Position numbers and translations under genes: made by a program
Shown: one piece after another, positions 8,654 to 18,357 of the stretch
Numbering within the stretch: position 1 is the stretch's first letter
Layout of the letters: every line of letters starts with the position of its first letter
Notes under the pieces: model-generated
Databases searched by the model: none
The model's input: only the letters and a program-made list of their open reading frames with translations
Told to the model about the DNA's origin: nothing
Origin: Peribacillus frigoritolerans
Lineage (GTDB): Bacteria > Bacillota > Bacilli > Bacillales > DSM-1321
Direction of reading: 5' to 3'
Assembly (NCBI RefSeq): GCF_040250305.1
Contig: NZ_CP158190.1
Coordinates: 5,054,001 to 5,118,000, forward strand
Length of the DNA: 64,000 nt

Positions 8654-9211
8654 CTATATGGGAAGGCTTGCAATGACGCTGTTATAAAGCTTCAATCCTG
8701 CATAAGCTACTATTGAAATCAGTGCCGTCCAAACGAAGATTGGAAAGAAAACCAATCCCACTAACCTCGACAAATTCAGGCTCGGGCTTAACTTATTGAC
8801 AAAATAAATTAAAGCAACGACATTCGTTGCGATAAAGATGGACCCAAGCCCGATGATGAATTGAACACTGAACAATGAACAGGCACCGCCAATCACATAT
8901 ATGACAGACCCCTTTCTTACACTGTTCAGGGCTTTACCTTCAGAATCCTTGGAAAAGAATAATAAAGACAGCTCCAATATCGTATCGGAGATCAGCTTCA
9001 ATGCGGCAAAAACCATGAAGAATAATAAGAGCAATACGATCAGCAGCGCCAGCTTAATGCCGGTTTCAGAAAAAAACTCCAGCATCCCTTGGTAGATTCC
9101 CAAGTTTCCAAATAAAGAGAGCATTTGCATTTCCCCATAAATGGCAAAGGAGAGGCTGAATAATAGAATTGAAATGATTGGTAAATAGCTAAGTAAATAT
9201 GTGTTTTTCAT
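8654..9211 (-). CDS. yufK: YufK-like membrane protein (DUF5366 type)
   Basis: A 185-aa integral membrane protein with about five or six hydrophobic segments, including YLPIISILLFSLSFAIY, LALLIVLLLLFFMVFAALKL, VIYVIGGACSLFSVQF, IFIATNVVALIYFV and LVGLVFFPIFVWTALISIV. Assignment rests on length, topology and position between pbpD and the mrp operon, as in B. subtilis. Function is unknown. ATG at 9211 has GGAGA 5 bases upstream. No enzymatic motif is visible. Confidence 0.7.
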   Translation of the reverse strand: MKNTYLLSYLPIISILLFSLSFAIYGEMQMLSLFGNLGIYQGMLEFFSETGIKLALLIVLLLLFFMVFAALKLISDTILELSLLFFSKDSEGKALNSVRKGSVIYVIGGACSLFSVQFIIGLGSIFIATNVVALIYFVNKLSPSLNLSRLVGLVFFPIFVWTALISIVAYAGLKLYNSVIASLPI

Positions 9212-9543
9212 GATTTCTCCATCCACGCGTCTTTTATCCTATATTATGCAAGATAATCCACCATTTCACAATGGATACTCTACTAATTCACCCTGGAAAA
9301 ACTTTTTTCAATAAATTTTTCTGGTGGGTTTCCCCTCCTTTTCTACCTATATATAAAACATCATTCAAGTTGGCCTTCACCGTTTTTAATGCCATGCAAA
9401 CCCACATAAATTGCGTTATACTTTTAAGCGAGACAAGCATTCGATAATAAAATACATATTCAACGAAGATTTCCTAACGTCTAGGATTGCGCGAAAAAAG
9501 CATAATAAGACGACTGACTTCGTTTTAAAAAAGGGGGGAGTTT
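9212..9543. other. Intergenic leader of the mrp operon
   Basis: This 332-bp divergent gap between yufK and mrpA contains no credible gene. A plus-strand frame starting at 9411 runs into mrpA in another frame and has no ribosome site. A TATACT-like hexamer is seen at about 9417-9422, but no convincing -35 partner. The only firm element is GGGGGGAG just before the mrpA ATG. Confidence 0.6.
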
Positions 9544-11949
9544 ATGTCTTTACTTCATTGGGCGGTATTATCACCGTTTCTTTTAGCACTTATTGTACCA
9601 ATATTGTACAAACTATTTCGACAAATACATACAGGATGGTTTGTTTTGATTTTACCTATTCTCCTTTTCACCTATTTTTCAAGGTTCATTTCCTTAACCA
9701 AACAAGGGGATATCATTATGGAAAGGGCAACATGGATTCCTTCTCTTGGAATTCATGTTGATTTCTATATAGATGGACTAGGGCTTTTGTTCGCCTTGCT
9801 CATTACAGGTATAGGTTCACTCGTCGTTCTGTATTCAATTTTCTATTTATCGAAAGAGAAAGAAAAGCTGAACCAATTTTACGTCTTCCTATTGCTTTTC
9901 ATGGGAGCAATGCTTGGTGTCGTCCTATCCGATAACCTAATTGTCCTCTATTCGTTTTGGGAATTCACGAGTTTATCATCTTTTCTATTGATAGGATATT
10001 GGAATGAAAGGGAGCGTTCACGTTATGGAGCGCAGAAATCCCTGCTGATCACCGTGCTTGGAGGCTTAAGCATGCTTGGTGGGATAATTCTCCTTACCGT
10101 TATGGGGAACACATTCAGCATACGTGAATTGATTGCACAAAGCGGGGAACTTATGGACCACTCGCTCTTCACTCCTGCACTTTTGCTTGTGCTGCTTGGC
10201 GCGTTCACTAAATCCGCACAGTTCCCGTTCCATATCTGGCTTCCTGACGCTATGGAAGCCCCGACACCGGTCAGTGCTTACCTTCATTCCGCCACAATGG
10301 TCAAGGCCGGAATTTATTTGGTTGCCCGATTAAGCCCTGTATTTGCAGAATCAGGATTATGGTTCTGGCTCGTTTCGATCGCCGGATTGATCACCCTGTT
10401 CTGGGGCTCATTCTCTGCTATCAAGCAGACTGATTTAAAGGGGATTCTCGCTTTTTCCACCATCAGTCAGCTCGGATTGATCATGTCGCTTTTGGGACTT
10501 GGTGCGGCTGCCCTCCACTATGAATCTTTAGGGGAAAATATATACTTGGCAGCTACGGTTGCAGCAGTATTCCACTTGATTAATCATGCGACCTTCAAAG
10601 GCAGCCTTTTCATGGTTGCAGGCATCATTGATCATGAAACCGGTACCCGTGATATCAGAAAGCTAGGCGGATTGATGCAGTTGATGCCAATCACTTTCAC
10701 CGTCGCTGTCATAGGTGCTTTTTCAATGGCTGGACTTCCGCCCTTCAATGGTTTTTTGAGCAAGGAAATGTTCTTGGCCAGCATGGTGAATGTATTGGAA
10801 TTGAATATCTTCAATATGGAGACATGGGGGGGCCTGTTCCCTGTGGTGGCTTGGGTAGCCAGTGTATTCACTTTTATTTATAGCATGATTGTCGTGCTCA
10901 AACCCTTTACAGGCAAACTTCAGTTACAACTATTGGAAAAGAAGCCCCACGAGGCGCCGATCGGGATGCTGATATCCCCGATCATCCTTGCTTCGTTGGT
11001 TATCGTTTTCGGTATTTTTCCAAACTTGCTATCTTCATCAATCATTAAACCTGCGGTAGCCGGCATACAGCCAAGCTTGGCGGGACCGGATTTCCAAGTC
11101 CATATCGCCTTCTGGCATGGATTCCAACCTGAAGTATGGATGACCATCGGAATCATAGCATTTGGAATCCTTTTATACAAAACGCTTCCGAAGTGGCAGA
11201 AGATCACTCAGTGGATTCCTGAACGTATATCCCTGAATGCTTTTTATGATAACGGGGTAAGAGGTCTCGAACGCTCAGCTTCCTTCGTCATGAAAGTATT
11301 AATGACAGGTTCTATTCGGACGTATCTGCTTTCAATCTTCCTTTTCTTCATTCTTTCCTTGGGCTTTACGCTCTATTGGAAGGATGCATTTAAATTGGAT
11401 ACAGGGAATTTTGCCCGGATCAGCATATATGAATTGGTATTAGCTTCGATCATCGTGATTGGCTCGATCGCCATTCTGTTTGCAAGATCCCGTTTAACTT
11501 CCATAATCATCTTAGGAGCCGTCGGTTATACGATTTCCCTATTTTTCGTTTTGCTACGGGCACCGGATTTAGCCTTGACTCAACTAGTCATCGAAACGAT
11601 TTCGGTATCGCTGTTTTTGCTCTGTTTCTTCCACCTTCCTTTAATGGCAAGCAGAAAGGAAGAACGGATGACATTCAAGTTGAATAATGCCCTGATATCC
11701 ATTGGTGTAGGGGTCATCGTGACATTGATTGCCTTATCGGCACATAGCAATAAACTATTTGATTCCATATCCAATTACTATCTTGAAAATGCTTATAAGG
11801 AGGCAGGCGGGAAAAACGTCGTAAATGTCATTCTCGTTGACTTCCGCGGACTTGATACGATGTTTGAAATCAGTGTCCTTTCCATCGCTGCGCTCGGAAT
11901 ATTCGCGATGATCAAATTGCGTTTGACAGGGGGGAAAGATAAATCATGA
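9544..11949 (+). CDS. mrpA: Na+/H+ antiporter subunit MrpA
   Basis: An 801-aa polytopic membrane protein, the largest subunit of the Mrp secondary antiporter and homologous to the NuoL/NuoM proton channels of complex I. Characteristic segments are NLIVLYSFWEFTSLSSFLLIGYW (conserved helix 5 Glu), AFTKSAQFPFHIWLPDAMEAPTPVSAYLHSATMVKAG with TM7 Lys and loop His/Asp, and HLINHATFKGSLFMVAG. A C-terminal extension of about 200 residues (APDLALTQLVIETISVSLFLL) matches the MrpA-specific domain related to NuoJ. GGGGGGAG stands 5 bases before the ATG. The stop overlaps the mrpB start (ATGA), implying translational coupling. Confidence 0.95.
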   Translation: MSLLHWAVLSPFLLALIVPILYKLFRQIHTGWFVLILPILLFTYFSRFISLTKQGDIIMERATWIPSLGIHVDFYIDGLGLLFALLITGIGSLVVLYSIFYLSKEKEKLNQFYVFLLLFMGAMLGVVLSDNLIVLYSFWEFTSLSSFLLIGYWNERERSRYGAQKSLLITVLGGLSMLGGIILLTVMGNTFSIRELIAQSGELMDHSLFTPALLLVLLGAFTKSAQFPFHIWLPDAMEAPTPVSAYLHSATMVKAGIYLVARLSPVFAESGLWFWLVSIAGLITLFWGSFSAIKQTDLKGILAFSTISQLGLIMSLLGLGAAALHYESLGENIYLAATVAAVFHLINHATFKGSLFMVAGIIDHETGTRDIRKLGGLMQLMPITFTVAVIGAFSMAGLPPFNGFLSKEMFLASMVNVLELNIFNMETWGGLFPVVAWVASVFTFIYSMIVVLKPFTGKLQLQLLEKKPHEAPIGMLISPIILASLVIVFGIFPNLLSSSIIKPAVAGIQPSLAGPDFQVHIAFWHGFQPEVWMTIGIIAFGILLYKTLPKWQKITQWIPERISLNAFYDNGVRGLERSASFVMKVLMTGSIRTYLLSIFLFFILSLGFTLYWKDAFKLDTGNFARISIYELVLASIIVIGSIAILFARSRLTSIIILGAVGYTISLFFVLLRAPDLALTQLVIETISVSLFLLCFFHLPLMASRKEERMTFKLNNALISIGVGVIVTLIALSAHSNKLFDSISNYYLENAYKEAGGKNVVNVILVDFRGLDTMFEISVLSIAALGIFAMIKLRLTGGKDKS

Positions 11950-12368
11950 GGCAAAATGACCTAATTCTCCAAACGGTTACGAAAGTCGCCGCCTTTGTTA
12001 TCTTGCTGTTTGCGGTAGCCATCTTTTTAGGCGGGCATTATTCGCCAGGAGGCGGGTTTGTCGGCGGGTTAATGACTTCAGCCGCGATTGTCCTGCTGTT
12101 GCTCGCTTTCGACATTAAAACCGTCACCGGCATCCTGCCGATTGACTATAAATTAATGATCGGGTCAGGCTTGTTCATATCAAGCCTGACCGTAGCCGGT
12201 GGGCTATTTTTCGGGGTGCCCCTCATGACACATGTTTATCATTATGTTGATTTACCGCTCCTTGGGCACATCTCGCTCCATACCGCGGTACTTTTTGATC
12301 TGGGTGTTTATCTTGTGGTTGTTGGTGTAACGATGACCATTATTCAAACGATAGGGGAGAGTGAATAA
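11946..12368 (+). CDS. mrpB: Na+/H+ antiporter subunit MrpB
   Basis: A 140-aa membrane protein with four predicted helices and the MrpB signature [22 protein letters not shown]. MrpB forms part of the heptameric antiporter. Its start overlaps the mrpA stop by 4 bases and its stop overlaps the mrpC start by one base (TAATG). Length is normal for the family. Confidence 0.94.
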   Translation: MRQNDLILQTVTKVAAFVILLFAVAIFLGGHYSPGGGFVGGLMTSAAIVLLLLAFDIKTVTGILPIDYKLMIGSGLFISSLTVAGGLFFGVPLMTHVYHYVDLPLLGHISLHTAVLFDLGVYLVVVGVTMTIIQTIGESE

Positions 12369-12709
12369 TGGAACTTTTAATGGCCATTGTCATTGGAATA
12401 CTATTTATGTGTGCGACCTATTTAATGCTTTCCAAAAGCATTTTAAGAATCATAATCGGTACAGGGCTGCTCAGTCACGGCGCCCACCTTTTGATTTTGA
12501 CGATGGGCGGTTTGAAAGGCGGTTCCGTTCCATTGCTAAGTGATGAAGCTGCATCCTATGTCGATCCGCTTCCGCAAGCGCTTATCTTGACGGCGATCGT
12601 CATCAGTTTCGGAGTCACATCATTTTTGCTGGTACTTGCTTATCGGACCTACCAGGAACTCGGTACGGATGACATGGAAGAAATGAGAGGTACGGAAGCG
12701 AATGAATAA
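12368..12709 (+). CDS. mrpC: Na+/H+ antiporter subunit MrpC
   Basis: A 113-aa three-helix protein related to NuoK of complex I. Visible family features are [26 protein letters not shown] and the [23 protein letters not shown] segment with the conserved [10 protein letters not shown]. Its 3' end overlaps the start of mrpD by 8 bases. It is translated from a TAATG junction with mrpB. Confidence 0.94.
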   Translation: MELLMAIVIGILFMCATYLMLSKSILRIIIGTGLLSHGAHLLILTMGGLKGGSVPLLSDEAASYVDPLPQALILTAIVISFGVTSFLLVLAYRTYQELGTDDMEEMRGTEANE

Positions 12710-14183
12710 TCTTACTTTCATGCCTGTTTTATGGCCGCTTTTCACAGGCATCCTTCTCATATTCTTTGCCAAAAAAATCAAGCTGCAAAGAGGGATATCC
12801 CTTACTTCCTCTCTTATCGGAATTGGGATTTCCCTTTATCTAGTGTATACAGTCCATTCTCAAGGGATCTTGACTTTAGGTGTCGGCAGCTGGGATGCGC
12901 CATTCGGCATCGTGATCGTCGCAGATATGCTTTCTTCGCTGCTCGTACTGACCACGAATGTCATTGGATTGGCTATACTGCTTTATTCGTTTTACTCCAT
13001 AGGGGAGGAACGTGAAAGACATTATTATTATCCTGTATTTCAATTTTTGCTGATTGGAGTAAACGGTGCCTTTCTAACGGGGGATCTTTTTAATCTATTC
13101 GTATTTTTCGAAGTCATGCTGATGGCTTCCTACGTGCTGCTGGTACTGGGAGGGACGAAAATCCAACTCAGGGAATCATTGAAGTATATCATCGTCAATG
13201 TGCTTTCCTCTTCCTTTTTCGTCATCATGGTAGCGTATCTTTATTCAGTTCTAGGCACATTGAACATGGCGGACATCAGCCAGAGGATAACGGAAGTCAA
13301 CCAGCCTGGAATCATCTCGGTGATAGCGATTGGCTTTCTGATCGTATTCGGTTTGAAGGGAGCCATTTTCCCGCTCTTCCAATGGCTGCCTGGGTCTTAT
13401 TATGCTCCGCCGATTCCAGTGATGGCCCTTTTCGGGGCATTGCTGACAAAGGTCGGGATCTATTCCATTTTCAGGACCTATACACTCATGTTTTATCATG
13501 ACCAGGATTTCACCCATACTTTCCTTGCGATACTTGCTATCTTGACCATCATTATCGGTGTCATTGGTGCGATAGCCTATTGGGATGTAAAAAAAATCAT
13601 CATTTACAATATCATCATCGCCGTCGGGGTTATCCTATTCGGAATCTCCGTCATGAATGAACAGGCCTTATCAGGCTCCATTCTATATATCATTCATGAC
13701 ATGCTGATCAAGGCTGCGCTCTTCCTGCTGGTTGGCATCATGATCAAAATCAGCGGATCGGATGATTTGCGGAACATGGGCGGCTTGATCAAGCAATACC
13801 CGGCCGTTGCATGGACCTTCTTCATAGCTGCCATATCGCTGGCGGGAATCCCGCCGTTCAGCGGTTTTGCAGGCAAGCTCCTGATTCTTCAGGGAGCAGC
13901 AGAAAAAGGGGCATACTTAGGAATGGCCATTGTCTTGCTTTCGAGCTTGATGGTCCTATATTCCGTCATGAAAATATTCATGAATGGCTTTTGGGGAACT
14001 CCAAAAGCTGATTATGCCTTAACTAATAAAACGGTAAATAAAATGCTGGTTCCGGCAGTCCTCCTCGTCATCATTTCCGTTTTATTCGGAGTAGGGACAG
14101 AAGCGGTTTACCCATACATTACACAAGCTGTAGATTCATTAATGAATCCCGAAATCTATAACAAAGCGGTTTTAAAGGAGTAG
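12702..14183 (+). CDS. mrpD: Na+/H+ antiporter subunit MrpD
   Basis: A 493-aa NuoN/NuoM-like proton-channel subunit. [21 protein letters not shown] contains the conserved helix 5 Glu. [40 protein letters not shown] contains the helix 7 Lys and the Pro-rich loop, and [17 protein letters not shown] the later Lys. With MrpA it is thought to provide the ion translocation routes. It overlaps mrpC and is followed six bases later by mrpE. Confidence 0.95.
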   Translation: MNNLTFMPVLWPLFTGILLIFFAKKIKLQRGISLTSSLIGIGISLYLVYTVHSQGILTLGVGSWDAPFGIVIVADMLSSLLVLTTNVIGLAILLYSFYSIGEERERHYYYPVFQFLLIGVNGAFLTGDLFNLFVFFEVMLMASYVLLVLGGTKIQLRESLKYIIVNVLSSSFFVIMVAYLYSVLGTLNMADISQRITEVNQPGIISVIAIGFLIVFGLKGAIFPLFQWLPGSYYAPPIPVMALFGALLTKVGIYSIFRTYTLMFYHDQDFTHTFLAILAILTIIIGVIGAIAYWDVKKIIIYNIIIAVGVILFGISVMNEQALSGSILYIIHDMLIKAALFLLVGIMIKISGSDDLRNMGGLIKQYPAVAWTFFIAAISLAGIPPFSGFAGKLLILQGAAEKGAYLGMAIVLLSSLMVLYSVMKIFMNGFWGTPKADYALTNKTVNKMLVPAVLLVIISVLFGVGTEAVYPYITQAVDSLMNPEIYNKAVLKE

Positions 14184-14189
14184 TGCCTG

Positions 14190-14666
14190 ATGTCATTCCA
14201 AATTTTACTGAATGTGTTCCTTGCGTTTATCTGGATGTTTTTAAAAAATGAGTTTAACGGGAGCACTTTTATCATCGGATATATATTGGGGCTCGGCATC
14301 ATGTTCGTCTTCCGTCATTTTTTCAATGATCGTTTTTACTTGAAAAGGGTGAATGCCGTCGTTCTATTGCTGCTCATATTCGCAAGGGAACTCATACTTT
14401 CCAACATTAGCGTCCTTAAGGCCGTGCTTAAACCGAACCTGGATATGAGACCTGGCATATTCGCATTTGAAACCGTGCTGGCCAAGGATTGGGAAATTAC
14501 GATACTATCGAATCTAATTACGCTGACACCAGGAACACTTGTCGTTGAAGTATCGGAAGATAATCGGATTCTTTATATCCACGCGATGGATATTGCCGAC
14601 AAAGATGAGGCCGTTGACAGCATTAAAAATACATTTGAAAAAGCGATTATGGAGGTGAGCAAATAA
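14190..14666 (+). CDS. mrpE: Na+/H+ antiporter subunit MrpE
   Basis: A 158-aa protein with two or three N-terminal helices (ILLNVFLAFIWMF, FIIGYILGLGIMFVF, VVLLLLIFARELILS) and a soluble C-terminal domain. The family segment ILSNLITLTPGTLVVEVSEDNRILYIHAMD is clear. GGAGTAGTGCCTG stands before the ATG, and the stop overlaps the mrpF start by one base. Confidence 0.93.
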   Translation: MSFQILLNVFLAFIWMFLKNEFNGSTFIIGYILGLGIMFVFRHFFNDRFYLKRVNAVVLLLLIFARELILSNISVLKAVLKPNLDMRPGIFAFETVLAKDWEITILSNLITLTPGTLVVEVSEDNRILYIHAMDIADKDEAVDSIKNTFEKAIMEVSK

Positions 14667-14950
14667 TGTTCGATCTAATGCTTAAAATCGCACTGCTAGG
14701 TGTTTCGCTTTCCATGATTGGATTCTTATACCGTTTAATCAAAGGGCCTTCCGTACCGGATCGGGTCATCGCACTCGATGCAATGGGAATCAATCTTATC
14801 GCAATCGTTGCACTTGCCTCCATTGTCATGGATACAAGCGCATATCTGGAAGCCATTCTTCTGCTCGGAATCCTATCTTTCATCGGAACGGTCGCTTTCG
14901 CTAAATTCCTTGAGAAAGGGGAGATAATCGAAGATGACCGCAATCGTTGA
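14666..14950 (+). CDS. mrpF: Na+/H+ antiporter subunit MrpF
   Basis: A 94-aa three-helix membrane protein. The segment YRLIKGPSVPDRVIALDAMGIN carries the conserved G-P-x-x-x-D-R-V-x-A-x-D signature of MrpF, whose Asp is considered functionally important. GGAGGTGAG lies just before the start, inside the mrpE end. Its 3' end overlaps mrpG by 17 bases. Confidence 0.94.
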   Translation: MFDLMLKIALLGVSLSMIGFLYRLIKGPSVPDRVIALDAMGINLIAIVALASIVMDTSAYLEAILLLGILSFIGTVAFAKFLEKGEIIEDDRNR

Positions 14951-15272
14951 AATCCTATCGGCCCTATTCCTTTTAATGGGAGTCTTTCTCTTTTTAGTCT
15001 CGGCTTTCGGCATCATCCGGCTACCCGACGTCTATACAAGAAATCACGCTGCCTCAAAAAGCTCGACACTTGGAATCATGTTCATCCTGATCGGCACCTT
15101 GTTATATTTTTATTATAAACATAGCCATTTCGATTTCCGGGTCGTGCTTGCGATCATCTTTATCTTCATGACCAGCCCTGTTGCCGGACATTTAATCATG
15201 CGCTCGGCTTATCATACTGGCGTAAAAATGTGGGATCGGAGTGTCCAGGATGATTTAAAGAAAACCCGGTGA
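14934..15272 (+). CDS. mrpG: Na+/H+ antiporter subunit MrpG
   Basis: A 112-aa three-helix protein ending the mrp operon. The family signature is FGIIRLPDVYTRNHAASKSSTLG, followed by two helices and MTSPVAGHLIMRSAYHTG. The full set A to G in uninterrupted order means a complete Mrp antiporter, which in Bacillus exports Na+ (and bile salts) and supports alkaline pH homeostasis. A terminator follows 14 bases downstream. Confidence 0.94.
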   Translation: MTAIVEILSALFLLMGVFLFLVSAFGIIRLPDVYTRNHAASKSSTLGIMFILIGTLLYFYYKHSHFDFRVVLAIIFIFMTSPVAGHLIMRSAYHTGVKMWDRSVQDDLKKTR

Positions 15273-15283
15273 TTCCTGCCATT

Positions 15284-15322
15284 GCAAAAGAGCTGCCCTG
15301 ATTACAGGAGCAGCTCTTTTCT
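15284..15322. terminator. Terminator of the mrp operon (bidirectional)
   Basis: AAAAGAGCTGC and GCAGCTCTTTT pair, with an inner CCTG-ATTA-CAGG stem extending the hairpin. T-tracts face the mrp operon on one side and the MOSC gene on the other. Confidence 0.9.
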
Positions 15323-15325
15323 GTC

Positions 15326-16045
15326 TCAATCCTTTAAAAATACCTCATCGCCCACTCTGATTTCACCTGTTTGCACGACCGAGGCATATACGCCAAAATG
15401 ATTTTTCCTTTCCTTGACGACAGTTTTCAGGAGTGATGGATCTCTATGTGAATCGCTTGGATCGACAGTTATGATCATACAGCGTTCACAATGCCTTTTG
15501 ATCTCCAATTCCACTTCATTTCCGATTAGAATCCTTTTTCCGAACCATTTCTCTTCTAAAAAGGGCGTTTTGTTCACTAAAGATAGCACTAAATTTTGCC
15601 TGAATCTCCTGCCATCCAGTTCTTTTCCCCAAAGTTTTGTCAATTCGCCAATCGAGGCATCACTGACAAGCAGGATGTTTTCTTCTTCAATCGCTCCTAA
15701 CGGAATATGTGCAGGGTGATAAACAACGGGTGCTGCCTCCTGTTTTAACAATCGTTCCATTTCTTCCTGAAAGGCTTCCTCTCCCCATGTCAGCACGTTT
15801 CCTGAAGGAGTCTTCACTTTGATTTCCGGATATTGGCCAAGGGTTTCCTCACCAGAAAAAACAGCTTGATAACAGACCATCTCCGGGACTTGGGTTATCG
15901 TCAGGAACTTCCCATTTTTATCTTTAAAAGCATGACTGCGATCTCCATATAGTCCATAGTCCATCACCTTCGTTTTCTGTACCTGTTCACCAGTGAATGA
16001 TTTTACAGGATGACGGGTGATTTCTTGTATATGACCCACCAGCAT
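15326..16045 (-). CDS. MOSC domain protein (YcbX/mARC-like)
   Basis: A 239-aa cytoplasmic protein. The N-terminal beta-barrel starts VGHIQEITRHPVKSFTGEQV with GLYGDRSHAF. The C-terminal MOSC domain has RRFRQNLVL and IKRHCERCMIITVDPSDSHRDP, whose Cys residues fit the molybdenum-cofactor-sulfur ligand position of the YcbX/mARC group. These proteins reduce N-hydroxylated compounds or handle sulfur on Moco, but the specific substrate is unknown. ATG at 16045 has GAGG about 7 bases upstream; 12 in-frame upstream codons are discarded. Confidence 0.85.
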   Translation of the reverse strand: MLVGHIQEITRHPVKSFTGEQVQKTKVMDYGLYGDRSHAFKDKNGKFLTITQVPEMVCYQAVFSGEETLGQYPEIKVKTPSGNVLTWGEEAFQEEMERLLKQEAAPVVYHPAHIPLGAIEEENILLVSDASIGELTKLWGKELDGRRFRQNLVLSLVNKTPFLEEKWFGKRILIGNEVELEIKRHCERCMIITVDPSDSHRDPSLLKTVVKERKNHFGVYASVVQTGEIRVGDEVFLKD

Positions 16046-16140
16046 AAAAAAACCTCTTTTCATACAATAGTCTACTGCCATATTATACTTAAACCGGATA
16101 CTGTAGAATCATTGCGTCAATTTGCGATTGTTCTTTTGAT

Positions 16141-16539
16141 TCACTTTGACTTCGGTAAGTCGATAACGGCCAATGTACAGCGTGAAATGCAGATAAGATG
16201 ATCCTCTTCATCACGTATCTTCACGTCCCACACCATCGTCGTCTTCCCGCGATGGATGATGTTCCCTTCTGCGGTAACAAAACCTGAACGGACGCCCCTA
16301 ACATGATTGGCATTGATTTCAAGGCCGACGACAGCTTGTTTTGTACTATCTACCAGCTGCATCCCGCCAAAGCTTGCAACGGATTCCGCAAGGGCAACGG
16401 ATGCTCCCCCATGCAATAAACCATACGGCTGCCTAGTCCGTTCATCCACTGGCATCGTCGCAATGACTTTCCCCTCGCCGACTTCTTTCATTTCAATCCC
16501 AAGCGTGCCTATCAATGACTGTTCAATATTTCTCTCCAT
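16141..16539 (-). CDS. yuxO: Hotdog-fold thioesterase (YuxO/MenI-like)
   Basis: A 132-aa PaaI/YdiI-type thioesterase. The active-site region is RTRQPYGLLHGGASVALAESVASFGG, with the conserved HGG and catalytic Glu, followed by VGLEINANHVRGVRSGFV. The family hydrolyses acyl-CoAs; relatives act on 1,4-dihydroxy-2-naphthoyl-CoA in menaquinone synthesis. In B. subtilis yuxO lies between comA and the mrp operon; here it keeps the mrp neighbour but comQXPA is not seen. GGGGGT lies before the ATG. Confidence 0.88.
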   Translation of the reverse strand: MERNIEQSLIGTLGIEMKEVGEGKVIATMPVDERTRQPYGLLHGGASVALAESVASFGGMQLVDSTKQAVVGLEINANHVRGVRSGFVTAEGNIIHRGKTTMVWDVKIRDEEDHLICISRCTLAVIDLPKSK

Positions 16540-16602
16540 CCCATTACCCCCGACTCTCTTGTTTTTTTACCAAAAAAATGAACCACTATTCATATTAGTA
16601 TA

Positions 16603-16637
16603 CAAAAAAAGGATGACCCAAGTCTATCAAGTCATCC
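16603..16637 (-). terminator. Terminator of the rib-like four-gene operon
   Basis: On the minus strand GGATGAC-(13-nt loop)-GTCATCC is followed by seven T residues, 18 bases after the nucleotidase stop. It separates that operon from yuxO. Confidence 0.85.
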
Positions 16638-16655
16638 GTCAATAATGTAAATGTA

Positions 16656-17219
16656 TTATTTGGAGAGGATTTCTTTTAATTCAAACCAGCTTGTCAGTCT
16701 TGGAATATCCAATTCCCTGTTATAGGAGTTATCCATTGCATACACTTTCGTTGGAATATCCAATAAAGTTTCCAGCACTGCCGGTTTATCATCAAAATAA
16801 TAATCCAATCCCAATTTGCGGATCGTATCAATTTTTTCATGATCCTTCATCCCGCAGTAAAAATGGTCTTCCTTAACCGGAAAGCCATTTTCAATCAGCC
16901 ATTTTTTCGTCCGGTCACCATGCTCCGCTTTTCTGGCTGTGATGTAATAGATTTCGTGACCATCGCGCTCAAGCTCCTGCAGCGTTTCCACTGCGCCCTC
17001 GAAGGCTGGACAGGATGAATAATACACTTCATCGGCAAGGCTGTTCCACATTTTGCCCCCAGCCTCTTTATCAAGCCCGAAAGCTTCATGGATCTCCAAC
17101 GTCTTTAAAGCTCTGAATTTCGTTAACTCTATATTCGTCTTAAGCTTTTCATTATAAAGATGGAACGCGAACTCCCTCAAGTTAATAAGGGTATCGTCAA
17201 TATCGAAACCGAATTTCAT
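16656..17219 (-). CDS. HAD-family 5'(3')-nucleotidase-like phosphatase (YqfW type)
   Basis: A 187-aa haloacid-dehalogenase phosphatase of the NT5C/YqfW group. Motif I is FDIDDTLIN with D6 and D8, motif II is IYYITARKAEH, a Lys follows in the HEKIDTIRKL region, and motif IV is YYFDDKPAVL. All catalytic residues are present, so it should remove phosphate from a small phosphorylated metabolite or nucleotide. It is the last gene of a four-gene unit, 16 bases after the monooxygenase. A natural inference is that it dephosphorylates the RibD product, a step done in B. subtilis by other HAD enzymes. Confidence 0.85.
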   Translation of the reverse strand: MKFGFDIDDTLINLREFAFHLYNEKLKTNIELTKFRALKTLEIHEAFGLDKEAGGKMWNSLADEVYYSSCPAFEGAVETLQELERDGHEIYYITARKAEHGDRTKKWLIENGFPVKEDHFYCGMKDHEKIDTIRKLGLDYYFDDKPAVLETLLDIPTKVYAMDNSYNRELDIPRLTSWFELKEILSK

Positions 17220-17235
17220 ACTCCTTCACTCCTAT

Positions 17236-18333
17236 TCAAACATAAGCTGCGGCAAACTGTGATGCGAAGGACATTTCCTTGTCCTCCTGAATGGCCTGCA
17301 ATCTTTCAATCTCGGCTTTTCTTTTTGGCTCAGCCATTTTAAGTCCAAGGAAGCCAGTATCCTCCTGCAGGATGCCCCCAGAAATAAGCTCGGCCAATAT
17401 ATCGGCATCCTTCATGGCACAATTGAGTCCGAACGCACCTGTAGGTGTCATCGTATGGGCTGCATCACCTAATAAAGCAACGCCATCCTTTGTCCACGTT
17501 TCACAATAGCTGCTGTAAACATCCAATAAAATGAAGTCCTGCCAAGAGCGGATCTTTTCATACACAACCTTTTTTAATTCTGGAAAGGCAAAAAGCAAAT
17601 CTTCTATGAACGGTTCAAAATGCTGTTTTCGCAAATGGGGAAATGAACCATGATCTATATTCCAGCCAATTTGGATGTAACCTCCAGCCTGGGTAAAGAG
17701 GGCAACCTGGGAGCCATTGACCAATGCCATTTTGATCGAAGGCTTCCATCCCTCCGGAGCAGGAATTTTTGCCCATAGTAAATCATAGCCATGATTTTTA
17801 ATCACGACTGGAATTCCCGCTTTTTTTCGAACGATGGAAAATCTGCCGTCCGCTCCGATTATCAATGAACTTTGCACTTCCAGGTCATTTCCGCCATTTC
17901 GAGCCTTGACTCCCGTAAAACGACCCATTTCATCCTGTATCAAGCCGGTAACCCTCGTATTCATCATCAATTGAAAAGAGTCCAGCTTTTCAGCTTCATT
18001 CAATATAGCTGTAAGCAGATGATTTTGAGGGACATGTATCCCAACATGATCGACCGGCCATTCAGGGAAAATCCTTTTGAATATTTGGCCTTCATGCCAA
18101 TATTCAATTTGTTCCATCCTTAGCAAGCCAAGTCTTTCCACACTCTTGAATAAACCGTGCTTTTTAAGAATGCCCTCTCCTTCATCGTTCAAGAACTCGC
18201 CCCTGAACTCCCTTGAAACCTCAGAATGCCTTTCAAGCAAAACGACTGAAATGTCCTGCTTGGCCAATAGGTAAGCCAGCAGGGCTCCTCCAGGACCTGA
18301 TCCGACTATGCATACATCTGATTTAACCAACAT
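17236..18333 (-). CDS. FAD-dependent monooxygenase (PHBH/UbiH fold)
   Basis: A 365-aa group A flavoprotein monooxygenase. FAD is bound by VCIVGSGPGGALLAYLLA with Glu at the end of strand 2 (VLLER). The DG motif appears as IIGADGRFSIVRKKAG and the GD motif as ALLGDAAHTMTPTGAFGLN. Such enzymes hydroxylate or epoxidise aromatic or isoprenoid substrates using NAD(P)H and oxygen. There is no membrane segment. It sits 24 bases after ribD in the same transcript, so its substrate could be a pyrimidine- or flavin-related metabolite; that is inference. Family assignment is firm, substrate unknown. Confidence 0.88.
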   Translation of the reverse strand: MLVKSDVCIVGSGPGGALLAYLLAKQDISVVLLERHSEVSREFRGEFLNDEGEGILKKHGLFKSVERLGLLRMEQIEYWHEGQIFKRIFPEWPVDHVGIHVPQNHLLTAILNEAEKLDSFQLMMNTRVTGLIQDEMGRFTGVKARNGGNDLEVQSSLIIGADGRFSIVRKKAGIPVVIKNHGYDLLWAKIPAPEGWKPSIKMALVNGSQVALFTQAGGYIQIGWNIDHGSFPHLRKQHFEPFIEDLLFAFPELKKVVYEKIRSWQDFILLDVYSSYCETWTKDGVALLGDAAHTMTPTGAFGLNCAMKDADILAELISGGILQEDTGFLGLKMAEPKRKAEIERLQAIQEDKEMSFASQFAAAYV

Positions 18334-18357
18334 GCCTCTTCACCTGTTGTCTATTTT

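Noticed and set aside
9411..9761. A 116-aa plus-strand frame across the mrpA start
   Set aside because: It is out of frame with mrpA, most of it lies in mrpA coding sequence, and it has no ribosome site or family signature.
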